A program made the position numbers and the translations under genes. A DNA stretch of 64,000 bases from Ferroplasma acidiphilum (GTDB lineage: Archaea; Thermoplasmatota; Thermoplasmata; Thermoplasmatales; Thermoplasmataceae). Below, one piece after another: positions 45,665-55,335 of this stretch. A model generated the notes under the pieces. The model saw only the letters and a list, made by a program, of their open reading frames with translations. It was not told where the DNA came from and did no database searches. The DNA lies in the NCBI RefSeq assembly GCF_002078355.1, contig NZ_CP015363.1, positions 1,736,001 to 1,800,000 on the forward strand. The letters are read 5' to 3'. Numbering within the stretch: the stretch's first letter is position 1; each line of letters starts with the position of its first letter.

Positions 45665-46840
45665 TTATGGCTTAAAAGTACCTGAGACTACCCATGGTGG
45701 TTCTGTACCCAGCGGCTCCATCCCTGATACTTTGCTATTTTCCAGAAGTTTTTCGTTTACCTCAATGCCAAGCCCTGGTTTCCCTGATAATGCCATTGTA
45801 CCGTTTTCCACAGAATATCCTGTGAAAAGGTTCTTTTTCCATGATGGCCATGATTCTTCAAAACTTTCCTGTATTAAGAAATTTGGAAGGGTGTAATCAA
45901 CATTTAACGTTGCCGCCGTCTGCACCGGGCCGAAGGCATTGTGGTATGCTACGGAAATTCCGAATGATTCTGCAATTGCACCGATTTTTTTTGCCTCCAG
46001 AATGCCTTTGGAATTGGTTAAATCCGGTTGTATAACATCCACCATTCCATCGGAAATGTACCTGGCAAAATCTTCCTTGTTAAGCAGCCTTTCACCAAGT
46101 GCCACCGGAATATCTACCCTGGCCCTGAATTCTGGCAGGAACCTTTCAAGTTCAGGATGTATTGGCTCCTCTATAAACAGCGGGTTATATTCCTCCAGTG
46201 CTTTTCCTGCCATTATGGCATATTTTGGAGAAAACCTTCCGTGGCATTCAATTAATAAATCTACACCTTCACCGAGGCTTGATCTCATCTGTGCCACTAT
46301 TTCCTGTGCTTTTTTTACCCCATCCACGGTTATTTTATCATAGTTGCTTCCGAATGGGTCGAATTTAAATGCACTATATCCACGTGAGACAAGGGATTTT
46401 GCCTTTGAAACAAAATCTTCAGGAGAAACACAATCGGAATACCACCCGTTGGCATATCCCCTGATTTTTTCGTTAAATCTGCCACCCAGCAAATTATAGA
46501 TTGGTGACCCGAGGTTTTTCCCTATCAGGTCCCATGATGCAATCTCAAATGCGCTCAATGCTGCTGTTTCCTCAACGGATTTCGCTACGTAAAAGGCATT
46601 TCTATAGTAATCCCTTAGATTTTTTTCTATATCAAAATAATTCTTGCCCTGGAATACCCTGGCAACCTCATTCATGCTTTCTTTCACAGGAAGTGTCATC
46701 ATCGTGGTAGGCGCTTCGCCGAAGCCAACCCTTCCATCAGAGGATGTGAGTTTCAGTATAAGTATTGTAGAGCTCCATGGAGAGGACTTTTCTTCAGGAG
46801 ACCCAAGTTCGTATATTTCTATGTTTTTTATAGTTTCCAT
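45665..46840 (-). CDS. Enolase-superfamily sugar-acid dehydratase (gluconate/galactonate dehydratase)
   Basis: A 391-residue mandelate racemase/muconate lactonizing-type enzyme. The capping domain occupies residues 1-~120, the barrel includes FKFDPFGSNYD, LIECHGRFSPK, FIEEPIHPE and GERLLNKED supplying metal-binding acids, and the catalytic His appears in YHNAFGPVQTAATL. These fit D-gluconate or D-galactonate dehydratases of the archaeal Entner-Doudoroff pathway, making 2-keto-3-deoxy acids. A BadF-type kinase at 28929 could phosphorylate the product. The ATG at 46840 is preferred over a TTG two codons earlier. Confidence 0.85.
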   Translation of the reverse strand: METIKNIEIYELGSPEEKSSPWSSTILILKLTSSDGRVGFGEAPTTMMTLPVKESMNEVARVFQGKNYFDIEKNLRDYYRNAFYVAKSVEETAALSAFEIASWDLIGKNLGSPIYNLLGGRFNEKIRGYANGWYSDCVSPEDFVSKAKSLVSRGYSAFKFDPFGSNYDKITVDGVKKAQEIVAQMRSSLGEGVDLLIECHGRFSPKYAIMAGKALEEYNPLFIEEPIHPELERFLPEFRARVDIPVALGERLLNKEDFARYISDGMVDVIQPDLTNSKGILEAKKIGAIAESFGISVAYHNAFGPVQTAATLNVDYTLPNFLIQESFEESWPSWKKNLFTGYSVENGTMALSGKPGLGIEVNEKLLENSKVSGMEPLGTEPPWVVSGTFKP

Positions 46841-46886
46841 GCACAATCAATTATATAATACATATTAATTTTTGGATGGAGAAAAA

Positions 46887-48815
46887 TTATTTTTTGTCGA
46901 ATTTCTTCAGGGTAAAACGCCTGTTGCTCCCGAATGGTGAAAACGGCTTTCCATTTCCAAAATAAAATTTAGAGAAGAATTCCACGTATAGAAGCCTTGC
47001 GCCCTGTATGCCTGGCTCAAATACAGCTATTATTAGATTGAACAGCTGCCCTACAACCAGCACCACAACACCGATTATTATAAAATAAAATGGGTCAGAT
47101 AATGTTGCCCTGAATACGGTATCTATGACAAGGACCAGGACAACAGATGCCAGGAGTATCCCTACAATCCTTGTGTATGAAAGTATGTGTGAAATAATTG
47201 ATGGAATTTCCATAAGGCTAAGTGTGCCTTCGAAAACAACTACGGTTATAAAGCCAACTATGAGCATTACATAGCCAATAAGTGAGGATGTTTCCAGGGG
47301 GCTAAGGCTGACCCTGTGTATTAGATTAAGGCCGAGTATTGCAAAGGCCCATGCCATCAGTATCCACCCTACTTTAGCCACTGCAGCTTTTCTGTGATTT
47401 ATATATGCATTGTTAATTATTCCAAGGACGAAGCCGAAGGTGACAAAAGCAAGCCCGATATAACCGGAAATCATCAGCAATTCTCCAATATGTATGACCG
47501 GCACCGGAGTGGAACTGAGCCTGAATGGCACCGGATATATGGTAAATCCAAAGAATTCATTGAATACTATACCAAATATTATTGCGATTATTGAAGATGG
47601 TATAAGTGCTTTTGCAAGTGTTTTTAAAGAATTCTTCCCCATTATCATGAGAATAAATCCGGATAATTTTTTTGGTATATGGCTTTTTGCCGGTGGGTGG
47701 TCAACCCTGTGTATTATAAACAGTGATATCAGGAGGATAACCAGGCCGTACCCTGCGTCACCAACCATTAAACCGAAAAATACAGGGAAAACAAGGGCAA
47801 ATATCATTGTCGGATCAAATTCATACTCCTCTGGCAATGAATAGAATCTTATGAAAAATTCGAATATTTTAAAATGCTTTGGATTCGAGAGTTTTGTTGG
47901 AGGGTCTTCCTTTGTTTCTATCTTCTGGATAAACATTGTGTTATTTGAATCTTCATTAAGCACTGAAGAAACTTTTTCATATTCAGATTCGGGAATCCAT
48001 CCCTCGAGAGCAAAAGCATTTTCAGAAAAAGCAATATTGCTTAAAATTTCTTCTTCTTTCACATATATTTCAAGCTGTTCTGTTATCTGTGCCACAGGTT
48101 CATAATATTTATCTGACAATGCATTAAGGGATGATTTTATTCCCTCTATTGCGTTTGAAGCTTCATTAATGGTGTTATGGATTAATTCTATATTTTCCTT
48201 TACGGTCCCGTTCAATTCCGGGATCTTCATCATATCATAGGTTTTTGATGAAAGTATGGAAAGAAATTCTGGTTCGTTTTTTCTATTTATTGTAACGGTT
48301 GAATAGCCATTATTTAAATTGATGAATGTTGCATAATCTGTTTTGAGACTTTCAGTTTCATCTGACGATTTAATTATAAAACTTTCAACGTAATCATTAT
48401 TTAATATTGATAAATCTTCACCAAAGCCCGATAATAACTCCAGTGGTTTTAAGGTAATCTTATTTTCCTGGATCTTTGCTGTAAGTTTCTCTTCATCATC
48501 TTTGAGTTTGTTTAATTCGCCGGCTATGTATATTTTTGATATATCTTCCAGGACTTCCTCCGGAGAACTGTAGTATTTTTTATGTTTAACTTCCCTCTGT
48601 GGAAGTATTGAAAGAAATCCCTTGAACCGTGATAGATTTTCAGATAAAACCTTGTAATTGGCGTTGGAGCCCTGGGTGTTGAATACCTTTGCAACCTCAG
48701 GTTCTGCATTCTCTATCTGTATAACATTTAGATCATGCATATCATCTACTATTTTATTTTTATACGTATTCAGGCCAATAATCCTGATTTTTGTCATCTT
48801 CACGGGCTTTAGCAT
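46887..48815 (-). CDS. atpI: A-type ATP synthase subunit I (a-subunit-like stator)
   Basis: A 642-residue subunit I, the proton-channel stator of the A-type ATPase. The cytoplasmic N-terminal half (1-~330) is coiled-coil-like; the C-terminal half has about seven helices, with VGDAGYGLVILL and the conserved Arg-containing helix near SLMEIPSIISHILSYTRIVGILLAS. The ATG at 48815 (MLKPVKMTKIRIIG) is 4 bp after the atpH stop and matches the family N-terminus; a longer frame upstream overlaps atpH. It is the last gene of the operon, whereas in many archaea H and I come first. Confidence 0.93.
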   Translation of the reverse strand: MLKPVKMTKIRIIGLNTYKNKIVDDMHDLNVIQIENAEPEVAKVFNTQGSNANYKVLSENLSRFKGFLSILPQREVKHKKYYSSPEEVLEDISKIYIAGELNKLKDDEEKLTAKIQENKITLKPLELLSGFGEDLSILNNDYVESFIIKSSDETESLKTDYATFINLNNGYSTVTINRKNEPEFLSILSSKTYDMMKIPELNGTVKENIELIHNTINEASNAIEGIKSSLNALSDKYYEPVAQITEQLEIYVKEEEILSNIAFSENAFALEGWIPESEYEKVSSVLNEDSNNTMFIQKIETKEDPPTKLSNPKHFKIFEFFIRFYSLPEEYEFDPTMIFALVFPVFFGLMVGDAGYGLVILLISLFIIHRVDHPPAKSHIPKKLSGFILMIMGKNSLKTLAKALIPSSIIAIIFGIVFNEFFGFTIYPVPFRLSSTPVPVIHIGELLMISGYIGLAFVTFGFVLGIINNAYINHRKAAVAKVGWILMAWAFAILGLNLIHRVSLSPLETSSLIGYVMLIVGFITVVVFEGTLSLMEIPSIISHILSYTRIVGILLASVVLVLVIDTVFRATLSDPFYFIIIGVVVLVVGQLFNLIIAVFEPGIQGARLLYVEFFSKFYFGNGKPFSPFGSNRRFTLKKFDKK

Positions 48816-48819
48816 TTTA

Positions 48820-49143
48820 TCACATTTTAGTAATATATTCCAGAATAAGATTATACACTTTCTCTTCAAGCTTTCTGTTAGATATGTCAACTTTCATTAC
48901 ATTTGATCTGGCTCTCTGGGTATCAAGTGCATCAGCCATTTTCCTGCTTTCTGATTTCTTTATTTCCTCTATGGCTTTATTGTAATCATTTATTATTTGA
49001 TTTTCCAGGTTTTTTGCCTTTTCATTGCATTCAGCTATTTGCTGGTTTAACTGTTTTTCCATTTCCTCCTTTAGCTCTGCTATGGAACGTTTTTTTGCTT
49101 CTTCTTTGTTTTTAATTACCTTCAATTCATCTATTTCTGTCAT
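48820..49143 (-). CDS. atpH: A-type ATP synthase subunit H (peripheral stalk)
   Basis: A 107-residue, highly charged protein predicted as one long coiled coil (about 5-90) with a short globular end. It pairs with subunit E to form the peripheral stalk. Its ATG overlaps the stop of the 35-residue microprotein gene (ATGA) and it is followed by atpI after 4 bp. Confidence 0.82.
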   Translation of the reverse strand: MTEIDELKVIKNKEEAKKRSIAELKEEMEKQLNQQIAECNEKAKNLENQIINDYNKAIEEIKKSESRKMADALDTQRARSNVMKVDISNRKLEEKVYNLILEYITKM

Positions 49144-49247
49144 TTAATTATCACCATTATCAGTATTGCAATAAATGCTATTGCAAGCAGGATATTTATT
49201 ATCCGTATGATCTTTCTTATCCTTTTGAATTTTTCAACATTGCCCAT
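49140..49247 (-). CDS. 35-residue single-helix microprotein in the ATP synthase operon
   Basis: Between atpD and atpH an ATG at 49247 opens a 35-residue frame: a basic N-terminus (MGNVEKFKRIRKIIRI), one hydrophobic helix of about 18 residues (LLAIAFIAILIMVII) and a final Lys. AAGGGA lies 7-12 nt upstream as a weak ribosome site, and its TGA overlaps the atpH start. The positive-inside pattern predicts a membrane helix with cytoplasmic N-terminus. It is too short for routine gene calling. A role in assembly or as a small A-ATPase subunit is inference. Confidence 0.6.
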   Translation of the reverse strand: MGNVEKFKRIRKIIRIINILLAIAFIAILIMVIIK

Positions 49248-49279
49248 ATATTCCCTTTGAATATATAATAGGGCCAAAC

Positions 49280-49918
49280 CTATTTATTATTTTCTCCAGT
49301 TGAAACTACATGGCTTTTTACAAATTTCAGGGTTGCAAATGAATCCCTTTCCAATTCGTCCAGATGCTCCCTGATGATTTTATAGTTGTTGTTAAACCTT
49401 GGAATCATTATATTTTCTATTGCATTGGATCTCCTGTTTGTCTTGTCTATTTCATTTAACAATTTGCGCATTGATGATTCTTTCTGGGAAACTTCCAGAA
49501 GCTCTTTGAATATTTTATTAAAGAGTGTAATTGCATCATAGATTGACACAGGAACAGAATTTGCAAGATATGAATCGTCAATTATCTTTTTTCCTGCCTG
49601 GGCTGACATTTCAGGAATTGTAACACCCATTATATTTTTCCCGCCTATTTTAATTTCTGGCGAAGAAAACATGTATGAAATTCTTTCGATTTCAAGAGTT
49701 CCATCTATTATCTCTGCCACTTTAATTGCATTCAACCCTTTTTCTATATCATTTTTGATGTTTTCTCTAAGCCCTCTGACCTCATTGCTAATTTTAAAGA
49801 ATTCCATTACCAGGGATTGTCTTTTCATTTTCAGGAGTTCGAGTCCTCTAGAAGCTACTTTTATCCGTTTTTTCGTATTTATAAGTTCTATTCTGGTAAG
49901 TCTTACAGTATTTGCCAT
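49280..49918 (-). CDS. atpD: A-type ATP synthase subunit D (central stalk)
   Basis: A 212-residue subunit D, the rotor shaft connecting the catalytic head to the c-ring. It has the two long coiled-coil helices expected, with TRIELINTKKRIKVASRGLELLKMKR near the N-terminus and a C-terminal helix with NKTNRRSNAIENIMIPRF-like residues. The ATG at 49918 overlaps the atpB stop (TAATG) behind GGAGG; an in-frame ATG at 49930 is less likely because it precedes that ribosome site. Confidence 0.93.
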   Translation of the reverse strand: MANTVRLTRIELINTKKRIKVASRGLELLKMKRQSLVMEFFKISNEVRGLRENIKNDIEKGLNAIKVAEIIDGTLEIERISYMFSSPEIKIGGKNIMGVTIPEMSAQAGKKIIDDSYLANSVPVSIYDAITLFNKIFKELLEVSQKESSMRKLLNEIDKTNRRSNAIENIMIPRFNNNYKIIREHLDELERDSFATLKFVKSHVVSTGENNK

Positions 49919-51294
49919 TATTCCTCCCATTTCCCGTATTTTGGTATATATGCGGATTTTACCTTTTTCATTTCCTCTTTAGGCAAAATTGAAAGCAGGT
50001 CCCATCCAAGATTCAAAGTTTCTTCTATGGAACGGTCAGTATCTCCCTGGTTTACGTATTTGCTTTCAAAATCCTCTGCAAATTGAAGGTACTTTTTATC
50101 TGATACACTCAAAGCTTCTTCGCCAACAATCTCACTTAATGCTCTGGCGTCTTTTCCCTTTGCATATGAGGAATATAGCTGATCGGCCAGGCCTCTGTGG
50201 TCTTCCCTGGTATGGTCAGACCCTATACCCTGGTTCATGAGACGTGATAAGGATAAAAGGACATCTACCTCTGGATATATATCCTTCCTGCTAAGGTCTC
50301 TTGATAGTGTTATCTGCCCTTCAGTTATATATCCTGTAAGGTCAGGCACCGGGTTTGTTATATCATCCCCTGGCATTGTAAGAATAGGTATCTGTGTGAT
50401 TGAGCCGTTCCTTCCCTTTATTTTTCCTGCCCTTTCATATATTGTACTTAAATCGGTATACATATAGCCAGGATATCCACGCCTTCCAGGGATTTCCTCC
50501 CTTGAAGATGATATTTCACGGAGTGCTTCACAGTAATTTGTCATATCTGTGAGGATAACCAGCATGTTCATATCTTTCTCATATGCCAGGTATTCTGCAG
50601 TTGTTAATGCAACACGGGGCAGTATTATCCTGTCCATGGATGGATCTGATGCCAGATTCAGGAATATTACGGATTCTGACAGTGCGCCTGACGACTCAAA
50701 TTGCTTCATGAAATAGTTTGCTTCCTCACTTGTTATTCCAATAGCGCCAAATACAACACCAAATTTTTCTCCGCCTTTCAGGGTTTTTGCCTGCTTCGCT
50801 ATCTGTGTCGCCAGCCTGTTATGGGATAATCCTGCTCCAGAGAATATTGGAAGCTTTTGTCCCATAACAAGTGTATTCATTCCATCTATGGTTGATATTC
50901 CCGTTTCTATGAATTCACTTGGCTCTTCACGTGAATATGGATTGATTGCAGCACCTGTGATATCTACCTTATCCTTTGAATAAATCTTCGGGCCATTGTC
51001 TACCGGTTCACCGAATCCATTGAATATTCTGCCAAGCATATCATCAGATACTGGAAGCTTGAATGTGCTTCCTGTGAACGATACCCCGGTACTCTTTGGG
51101 CTCATGCTGGTAGTTGAACCGAACACCTGGACAACCGCAACGCCGTTCCTGGTTTCAAGTACCTGGCCTTTAACACGCTCTCCGTTATCCAGTATTATGC
51201 TAACAATTTCATTATACGATGCATTTTTCACGTCGTCCACAAATAGAAGTGGACCATTTATCTGTGAAATTGACCTGTAAATAATATCAGACAC
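49918..51294 (-). CDS. atpB: A-type ATP synthase subunit B (regulatory)
   Basis: A 458-residue non-catalytic subunit B of the head. It lacks a canonical Walker A, as expected, and includes [36 protein letters not shown], and [34 protein letters not shown]. The GTG at 51294 is chosen because GGAGG ends 9 nt upstream and the protein then starts like its relatives; frames from 51303 overlap that site. It overlaps atpA by 8 bp. Confidence 0.95.
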   Translation of the reverse strand: MSDIIYRSISQINGPLLFVDDVKNASYNEIVSIILDNGERVKGQVLETRNGVAVVQVFGSTTSMSPKSTGVSFTGSTFKLPVSDDMLGRIFNGFGEPVDNGPKIYSKDKVDITGAAINPYSREEPSEFIETGISTIDGMNTLVMGQKLPIFSGAGLSHNRLATQIAKQAKTLKGGEKFGVVFGAIGITSEEANYFMKQFESSGALSESVIFLNLASDPSMDRIILPRVALTTAEYLAYEKDMNMLVILTDMTNYCEALREISSSREEIPGRRGYPGYMYTDLSTIYERAGKIKGRNGSITQIPILTMPGDDITNPVPDLTGYITEGQITLSRDLSRKDIYPEVDVLLSLSRLMNQGIGSDHTREDHRGLADQLYSSYAKGKDARALSEIVGEEALSVSDKKYLQFAEDFESKYVNQGDTDRSIEETLNLGWDLLSILPKEEMKKVKSAYIPKYGKWEE

Positions 51295-53056
51295 TTTCAA
51301 CACCCTCCATTATATTATCATATTCATTATTTATTTCCTTTATCACGTCATTGTAGAATTTCTCAAAGTCGTTTTCTGGAATTTCTTTCATTCTTGATAT
51401 TTTCATCCTCACAGGAAGTGTTGCAGTCTGGGTTAACTTCAATCCAGAAGCTATGGATTTTTCCTGCATTTCATTAAGTGTTTTAATAATTGTAAGCATT
51501 TCATACTGTTTCTTTATTGAACAGTATGTATCTGTATCATCAAAGGCATTCTGCTGGAGAAAATCTTCCCTGATAATCTTTGCAATGTCCAGAACGTTTT
51601 TCTGATTCTCTGGCAATGAGTCATATCCCACCAGCTGCACAATTTCCTGTAACTCTGATTCTTTCTGGAGTATACCCATCATGAGTGAATGCATCTGTGG
51701 CCATTCAGGGTTCACGTTTGATTTAAACCACCCGGAAAGGGAGTCCAGGTAAAGCGAATAGCTGTTAAGCCAGTTAATTGAAGGAAAATGCCTTCTGGAT
51801 GCAAGTGAGGCGTCAAGAGCCCAGAATGCCCTTGTAACTCTCAAGGTATTCTGCACAACAGGGTCTGAAAGGTCTCCACCTGGAGGCGATACTGCTCCTA
51901 TAAGGGTTATAGAGCCTGTCCTTTCATCCTGTGCTATTATCTGGGCATTTCCAGATCTTTCATAAAATTCAGATATTCTCCTTCCCAGATAGGCAGGATA
52001 TCCTTCTTCACCTGGCATTTCTTCCAATCTTCCAGATATTTCCCTCAGTGCCTCTGCCCACCTGCTTGTTGAATCTGCCATAAGAGCTACGTCATAACCC
52101 ATATCCCTGTAATATTCAGCTATGGTAACTCCTGTATAAATACTGGCTTCCCTTGCTGCCACAGGCATATTGGAAGTATTTGCAATAAGTATTGTTTTTT
52201 CCATGAGTGGTTTTCCGCTCTTGGGATCTTGCAGTTCAGGGAATGTTGAAAGTATTTCAGTCATCTCATTTCCCCTTTCCCCGCAGCCAACATAAACGGT
52301 TATATCTGCATCAGACCATTTGGACAGCTGGTGCTGTATTACTGTCTTCCCGCTTCCAAATGGGCCCGGAACTGCTACAGTGCCGCCCTTAGCAACAGGG
52401 AAGAATGAATCTATTACCCTCTGGCCTGTGATTAATGGTATTTCAGGTGCAAATTTAAGAAATACCTTTCTTGCCTGCCTGACAGGCCATATCTGCTTCA
52501 ATTTTATATCATATTTGGAAGTTCCAGTGTCGATTATACATACAGTATCAGATACTTTGAATTTTCCTTTGCTTATGCTTTTTATTATGCCACGAATGCC
52601 ATACGGAACCATAATTTTATGGGTTATTATATTAGTTTCCTGAACTGTGCCAAGTATATATCCCTGCTCAACTTCATCCCCTTCCTTTAACAGTGGAACG
52701 AAATCCCATTCTTTCTTTTCATCCAGTGGAGGTGCTGTTGCCCCCCTGACTATAAAATCACCTGTTTCTGATTGAATTATATCAAGAGGCCTCTGTATTC
52801 CATCATATATGGATTTAAGCAGGCCCGGGCCAAGTTCGACAGAGAGGGGTTTGCCTGTTGAATATACAGGTTCGCCTGGTTTGAGCCCGCTGGTATCTTC
52901 ATAAACCTGGATTGTAAATTTATCTCCAACTATTTTTATAACTTCACCTACGAGGCCCATTTCACCAACCCGTACCACATCAAACATTTTGCCATCAAGG
53001 TCTGTTGCTATTACTACCGGTCCAGATATACTATATATACTTCCTTTATTTTCCAT
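51287..53056 (-). CDS. atpA: A-type ATP synthase subunit A (catalytic)
   Basis: A 589-residue catalytic subunit with P-loop GPFGSGKT (231-238), the bulge domain, and the Walker B/Arg-finger region around [32 protein letters not shown]. Thermoplasma and Picrophilus homologues are known to carry an intein at the P-loop; here the loop is uninterrupted, so the copy is intein-free. Start codon follows atpF's stop directly on the same strand. Confidence 0.97.
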   Translation of the reverse strand: MENKGSIYSISGPVVIATDLDGKMFDVVRVGEMGLVGEVIKIVGDKFTIQVYEDTSGLKPGEPVYSTGKPLSVELGPGLLKSIYDGIQRPLDIIQSETGDFIVRGATAPPLDEKKEWDFVPLLKEGDEVEQGYILGTVQETNIITHKIMVPYGIRGIIKSISKGKFKVSDTVCIIDTGTSKYDIKLKQIWPVRQARKVFLKFAPEIPLITGQRVIDSFFPVAKGGTVAVPGPFGSGKTVIQHQLSKWSDADITVYVGCGERGNEMTEILSTFPELQDPKSGKPLMEKTILIANTSNMPVAAREASIYTGVTIAEYYRDMGYDVALMADSTSRWAEALREISGRLEEMPGEEGYPAYLGRRISEFYERSGNAQIIAQDERTGSITLIGAVSPPGGDLSDPVVQNTLRVTRAFWALDASLASRRHFPSINWLNSYSLYLDSLSGWFKSNVNPEWPQMHSLMMGILQKESELQEIVQLVGYDSLPENQKNVLDIAKIIREDFLQQNAFDDTDTYCSIKKQYEMLTIIKTLNEMQEKSIASGLKLTQTATLPVRMKISRMKEIPENDFEKFYNDVIKEINNEYDNIMEGVESV

Positions 53057-53365
53057 TTAATCACCAATATCAATGCCCAAAATTTTTTTTGCCAGATCGT
53101 ATACCGATTCCTCTTCTTTTATTCCTGGCAGGGGAATAAATATTACAAGCGGGCTAATAGACCCTGCGTATAAGTTTATTTCATCGGGGGTCATATACTT
53201 TTCAAATGATTGTGAAACCATAATCACATTATATTTCTTTGAATTGAACAATTCTTTTACAATGGATTTCCCATTTTCAGGGTCTGCAGTAAATGTATCG
53301 TTGATTCCTACTAATTTAAAGCCTGCTACAAGTTCCCTTTCCCCTATCAAACAAAGATCGTACAT
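53057..53365 (-). CDS. atpF: A-type ATP synthase subunit F (central stalk)
   Basis: A 102-residue Rossmann-like subunit F that sits at the central stalk with D. It includes LIGERELVAGFKLVGI and the IFIPLPG segment typical of the family. Its ATG is right after the atpC stop (TAAATG), and its stop abuts the atpA start. Confidence 0.92.
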   Translation of the reverse strand: MYDLCLIGERELVAGFKLVGINDTFTADPENGKSIVKELFNSKKYNVIMVSQSFEKYMTPDEINLYAGSISPLVIFIPLPGIKEEESVYDLAKKILGIDIGD

Positions 53366-54427
53366 TTAAATCAGCATCCTCTCTATTGTATTATTATCAA
53401 GCTTATATGACTTGCCTATTATTATTGTCCTGAGATTATCACGTTCTCTTTCTGCATAGAGGATATATGCAAAAATAAAGAGAGATGCTGTGTCCCTGAT
53501 CATTACCGGGACGAATTCATGGAATAATGACTTTCTCATGCCTATCTCAAACTGGCTCAGATTTTTATTTTCTTTATAGTAATCCAGAGCTTCATCTATG
53601 TTAAAATGCTTAAAAAGTGAAAGCAGCTCAATAACACTTCCAGACCTGAAAGTATCAGAAAGTGCTGTTCTGGAAAAATTGCCATTATCTATAATACTGT
53701 TTTCTATTTTTTCAAATGGAACGTTGAGCTCAATTGCCTTTGCCAGTGTAAGAATATTCTTTAAATCCACCACGGTTTTTACATATTTAATAATCTGCCC
53801 TTCATCCCCATTATAGAACAATGCGGTTTTAATAAGGTCATTATAATAACGGTAATCCATAGCTGATAGGAGGGATGATGTATCTCCTGTCTTCTTGTAT
53901 TCTTCCAGCTCTTTCAGCAGATAATTAAAACCGTAATTGAGAAGGTAATTAATCACAGAATCCACGTCGTTTTTTTCCATTATAGCCCTGAAATCATCTC
54001 GCTTCAGGTTTCCTGCATATATTCCCATAGGGATATCCCTGAAACTCATTATGAAACTGTCATTATATTTTATATCGTGGTGTATAACTTTAGAAGTAAT
54101 AATCGCCTTTATACTTTCTATATCCCATTTCGATACATATGATTTCATAAACGATTTTATCTGGGGCGGGACTGCGAACAGTGCTATTTTAGCATTGTTT
54201 ATCACATGCCGGTTAATTGCTGTAATCAGAATATCCACATCATCATTGCTTATTGTTGTAGCTTTATCTATATCATCGCGGTATGATGTCTCATATAATT
54301 TCAACCTTATATCTTTAATATCAAGTTCAAGAAGTGATTTTACAAAACTATCGCTAAGATAATCATTGAAATGTATCTTTAACCTTCCATAACTTCCTGA
54401 ATATGTAGTGTTAATTGGAACCACCAT
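53366..54427 (-). CDS. atpC: A-type ATP synthase subunit C (rotor-to-ring adaptor)
   Basis: A 353-residue subunit C, related to yeast subunit d, that joins the central stalk to the membrane ring. It is largely helical with three repeated helical units; the segment LRTIIIGKSYKLDNNTIERML at the end is a family hallmark. The start codon overlaps the atpE stop (TAATG). Confidence 0.9.
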   Translation of the reverse strand: MVVPINTTYSGSYGRLKIHFNDYLSDSFVKSLLELDIKDIRLKLYETSYRDDIDKATTISNDDVDILITAINRHVINNAKIALFAVPPQIKSFMKSYVSKWDIESIKAIITSKVIHHDIKYNDSFIMSFRDIPMGIYAGNLKRDDFRAIMEKNDVDSVINYLLNYGFNYLLKELEEYKKTGDTSSLLSAMDYRYYNDLIKTALFYNGDEGQIIKYVKTVVDLKNILTLAKAIELNVPFEKIENSIIDNGNFSRTALSDTFRSGSVIELLSLFKHFNIDEALDYYKENKNLSQFEIGMRKSLFHEFVPVMIRDTASLFIFAYILYAERERDNLRTIIIGKSYKLDNNTIERMLI

Positions 54428-54996
54428 TATTTAATATTTTCATATAGATATGTTTCTACATCGTATGAAATTTCATCAAAAATACTGCTTAAGCGCATAT
54501 CTACTTCTTTTTTCCCATCTGCACTGACCGCTATAATTCCAGATTTTATTGATTTGTCTATAATAAATTTAATTGAATCCGGGAATTTAAAACCCTGAAG
54601 TTTCTCGTTTTCCATTTCATCACAGTATACGGTGAACTTATTCCCAAGTTCTTTTTTCGATTCATTAACCATAGCTTTTAGCAATTCAGGGTAATTGGAA
54701 GATTTGTTAAGTGATGTGACATAAGACCTTAGTTTTTGCATAGTGTTAACCAGTATTTCCTTTTTTTTGTCATCAATGATTTTTTTTGACTGCAATCTAA
54801 TATTGTCCTCGTACTGCTTTATTATATTCTTAACATCATTATCAGATTTTACAGCATAGTAATTCTTAATCCTGGATATTTTATCATTGCAGGATTTTAT
54901 AATAGCCTCTATTTTGGCAGAATACTCATCTCTTATGGCTTTGAGCTCTGCCTGGGTCGTATTATCTATCTCATTTAATATATTTTCAAGTGACAT
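54427..54996 (-). CDS. atpE: A-type ATP synthase subunit E (peripheral stalk)
   Basis: A 189-residue subunit E: a long N-terminal coiled coil (about 1-95) and a C-terminal globular domain (~100-189) with the GIIAVSADGKKEVDMRLSS-like segment that binds subunits A/B. It pairs with H in the peripheral stalk. It starts 12 bp downstream of atpK. Confidence 0.9.
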   Translation of the reverse strand: MSLENILNEIDNTTQAELKAIRDEYSAKIEAIIKSCNDKISRIKNYYAVKSDNDVKNIIKQYEDNIRLQSKKIIDDKKKEILVNTMQKLRSYVTSLNKSSNYPELLKAMVNESKKELGNKFTVYCDEMENEKLQGFKFPDSIKFIIDKSIKSGIIAVSADGKKEVDMRLSSIFDEISYDVETYLYENIK

Positions 54997-55008
54997 AAAA
55001 AATCTTTC

Positions 55009-55236
55009 TTATATTACGTGCAACAGTAATATAATTCCCAGAACAAAACCAATAATCCACAGGGTTTCCGGTATTACAAAGAAAAACAATACCTGACCAA
55101 ATTTTTCTGGTTTTTCTGCAATTATACCCATTCCAGCAGCTCCGATACCCTGTTGAGCCATCCCAGTTCCAATCAATCCGCCGGCAATGGCAATTGAAGC
55201 TGCCAAAGCCAATATAGCATCCGGTGTAGTAATCAT
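55009..55236 (-). CDS. atpK: A-type ATP synthase subunit K (proteolipid ring)
   Basis: A 75-residue two-helix proteolipid (c subunit) of the rotor. The Gly/Ala-rich first helix (ALAASIAIAGGLIGTGMAQQG) and the second helix with the ion-binding Glu in VIPETLWIIG are clear. It is a single hairpin, so the ring would have many copies. As the first gene of the operon it is preceded by a TATA-like run at 55262-55270, suggesting a leaderless start. Confidence 0.95.
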   Translation of the reverse strand: MITTPDAILALAASIAIAGGLIGTGMAQQGIGAAGMGIIAEKPEKFGQVLFFFVIPETLWIIGFVLGIILLLHVI

Positions 55237-55261
55237 AAATATCCTTAATTCCCCATTGAAA

Positions 55262-55270
55262 TAACTTATA
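55262..55270 (-). promoter_or_regulatory. TATA-like box of the ATP synthase operon
   Basis: The minus strand reads TTTTATATAA here, 26-34 nt before the atpK ATG at 55236, the only clear promoter-like element for the nine known genes and microprotein that follow leftward. Confidence 0.45.
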
Positions 55271-55335
55271 TAAAATTATTTATTGCGAAGTGTTATATTT
55301 AAACTATATGTATTTTACAATAATAAAAATAAGTC

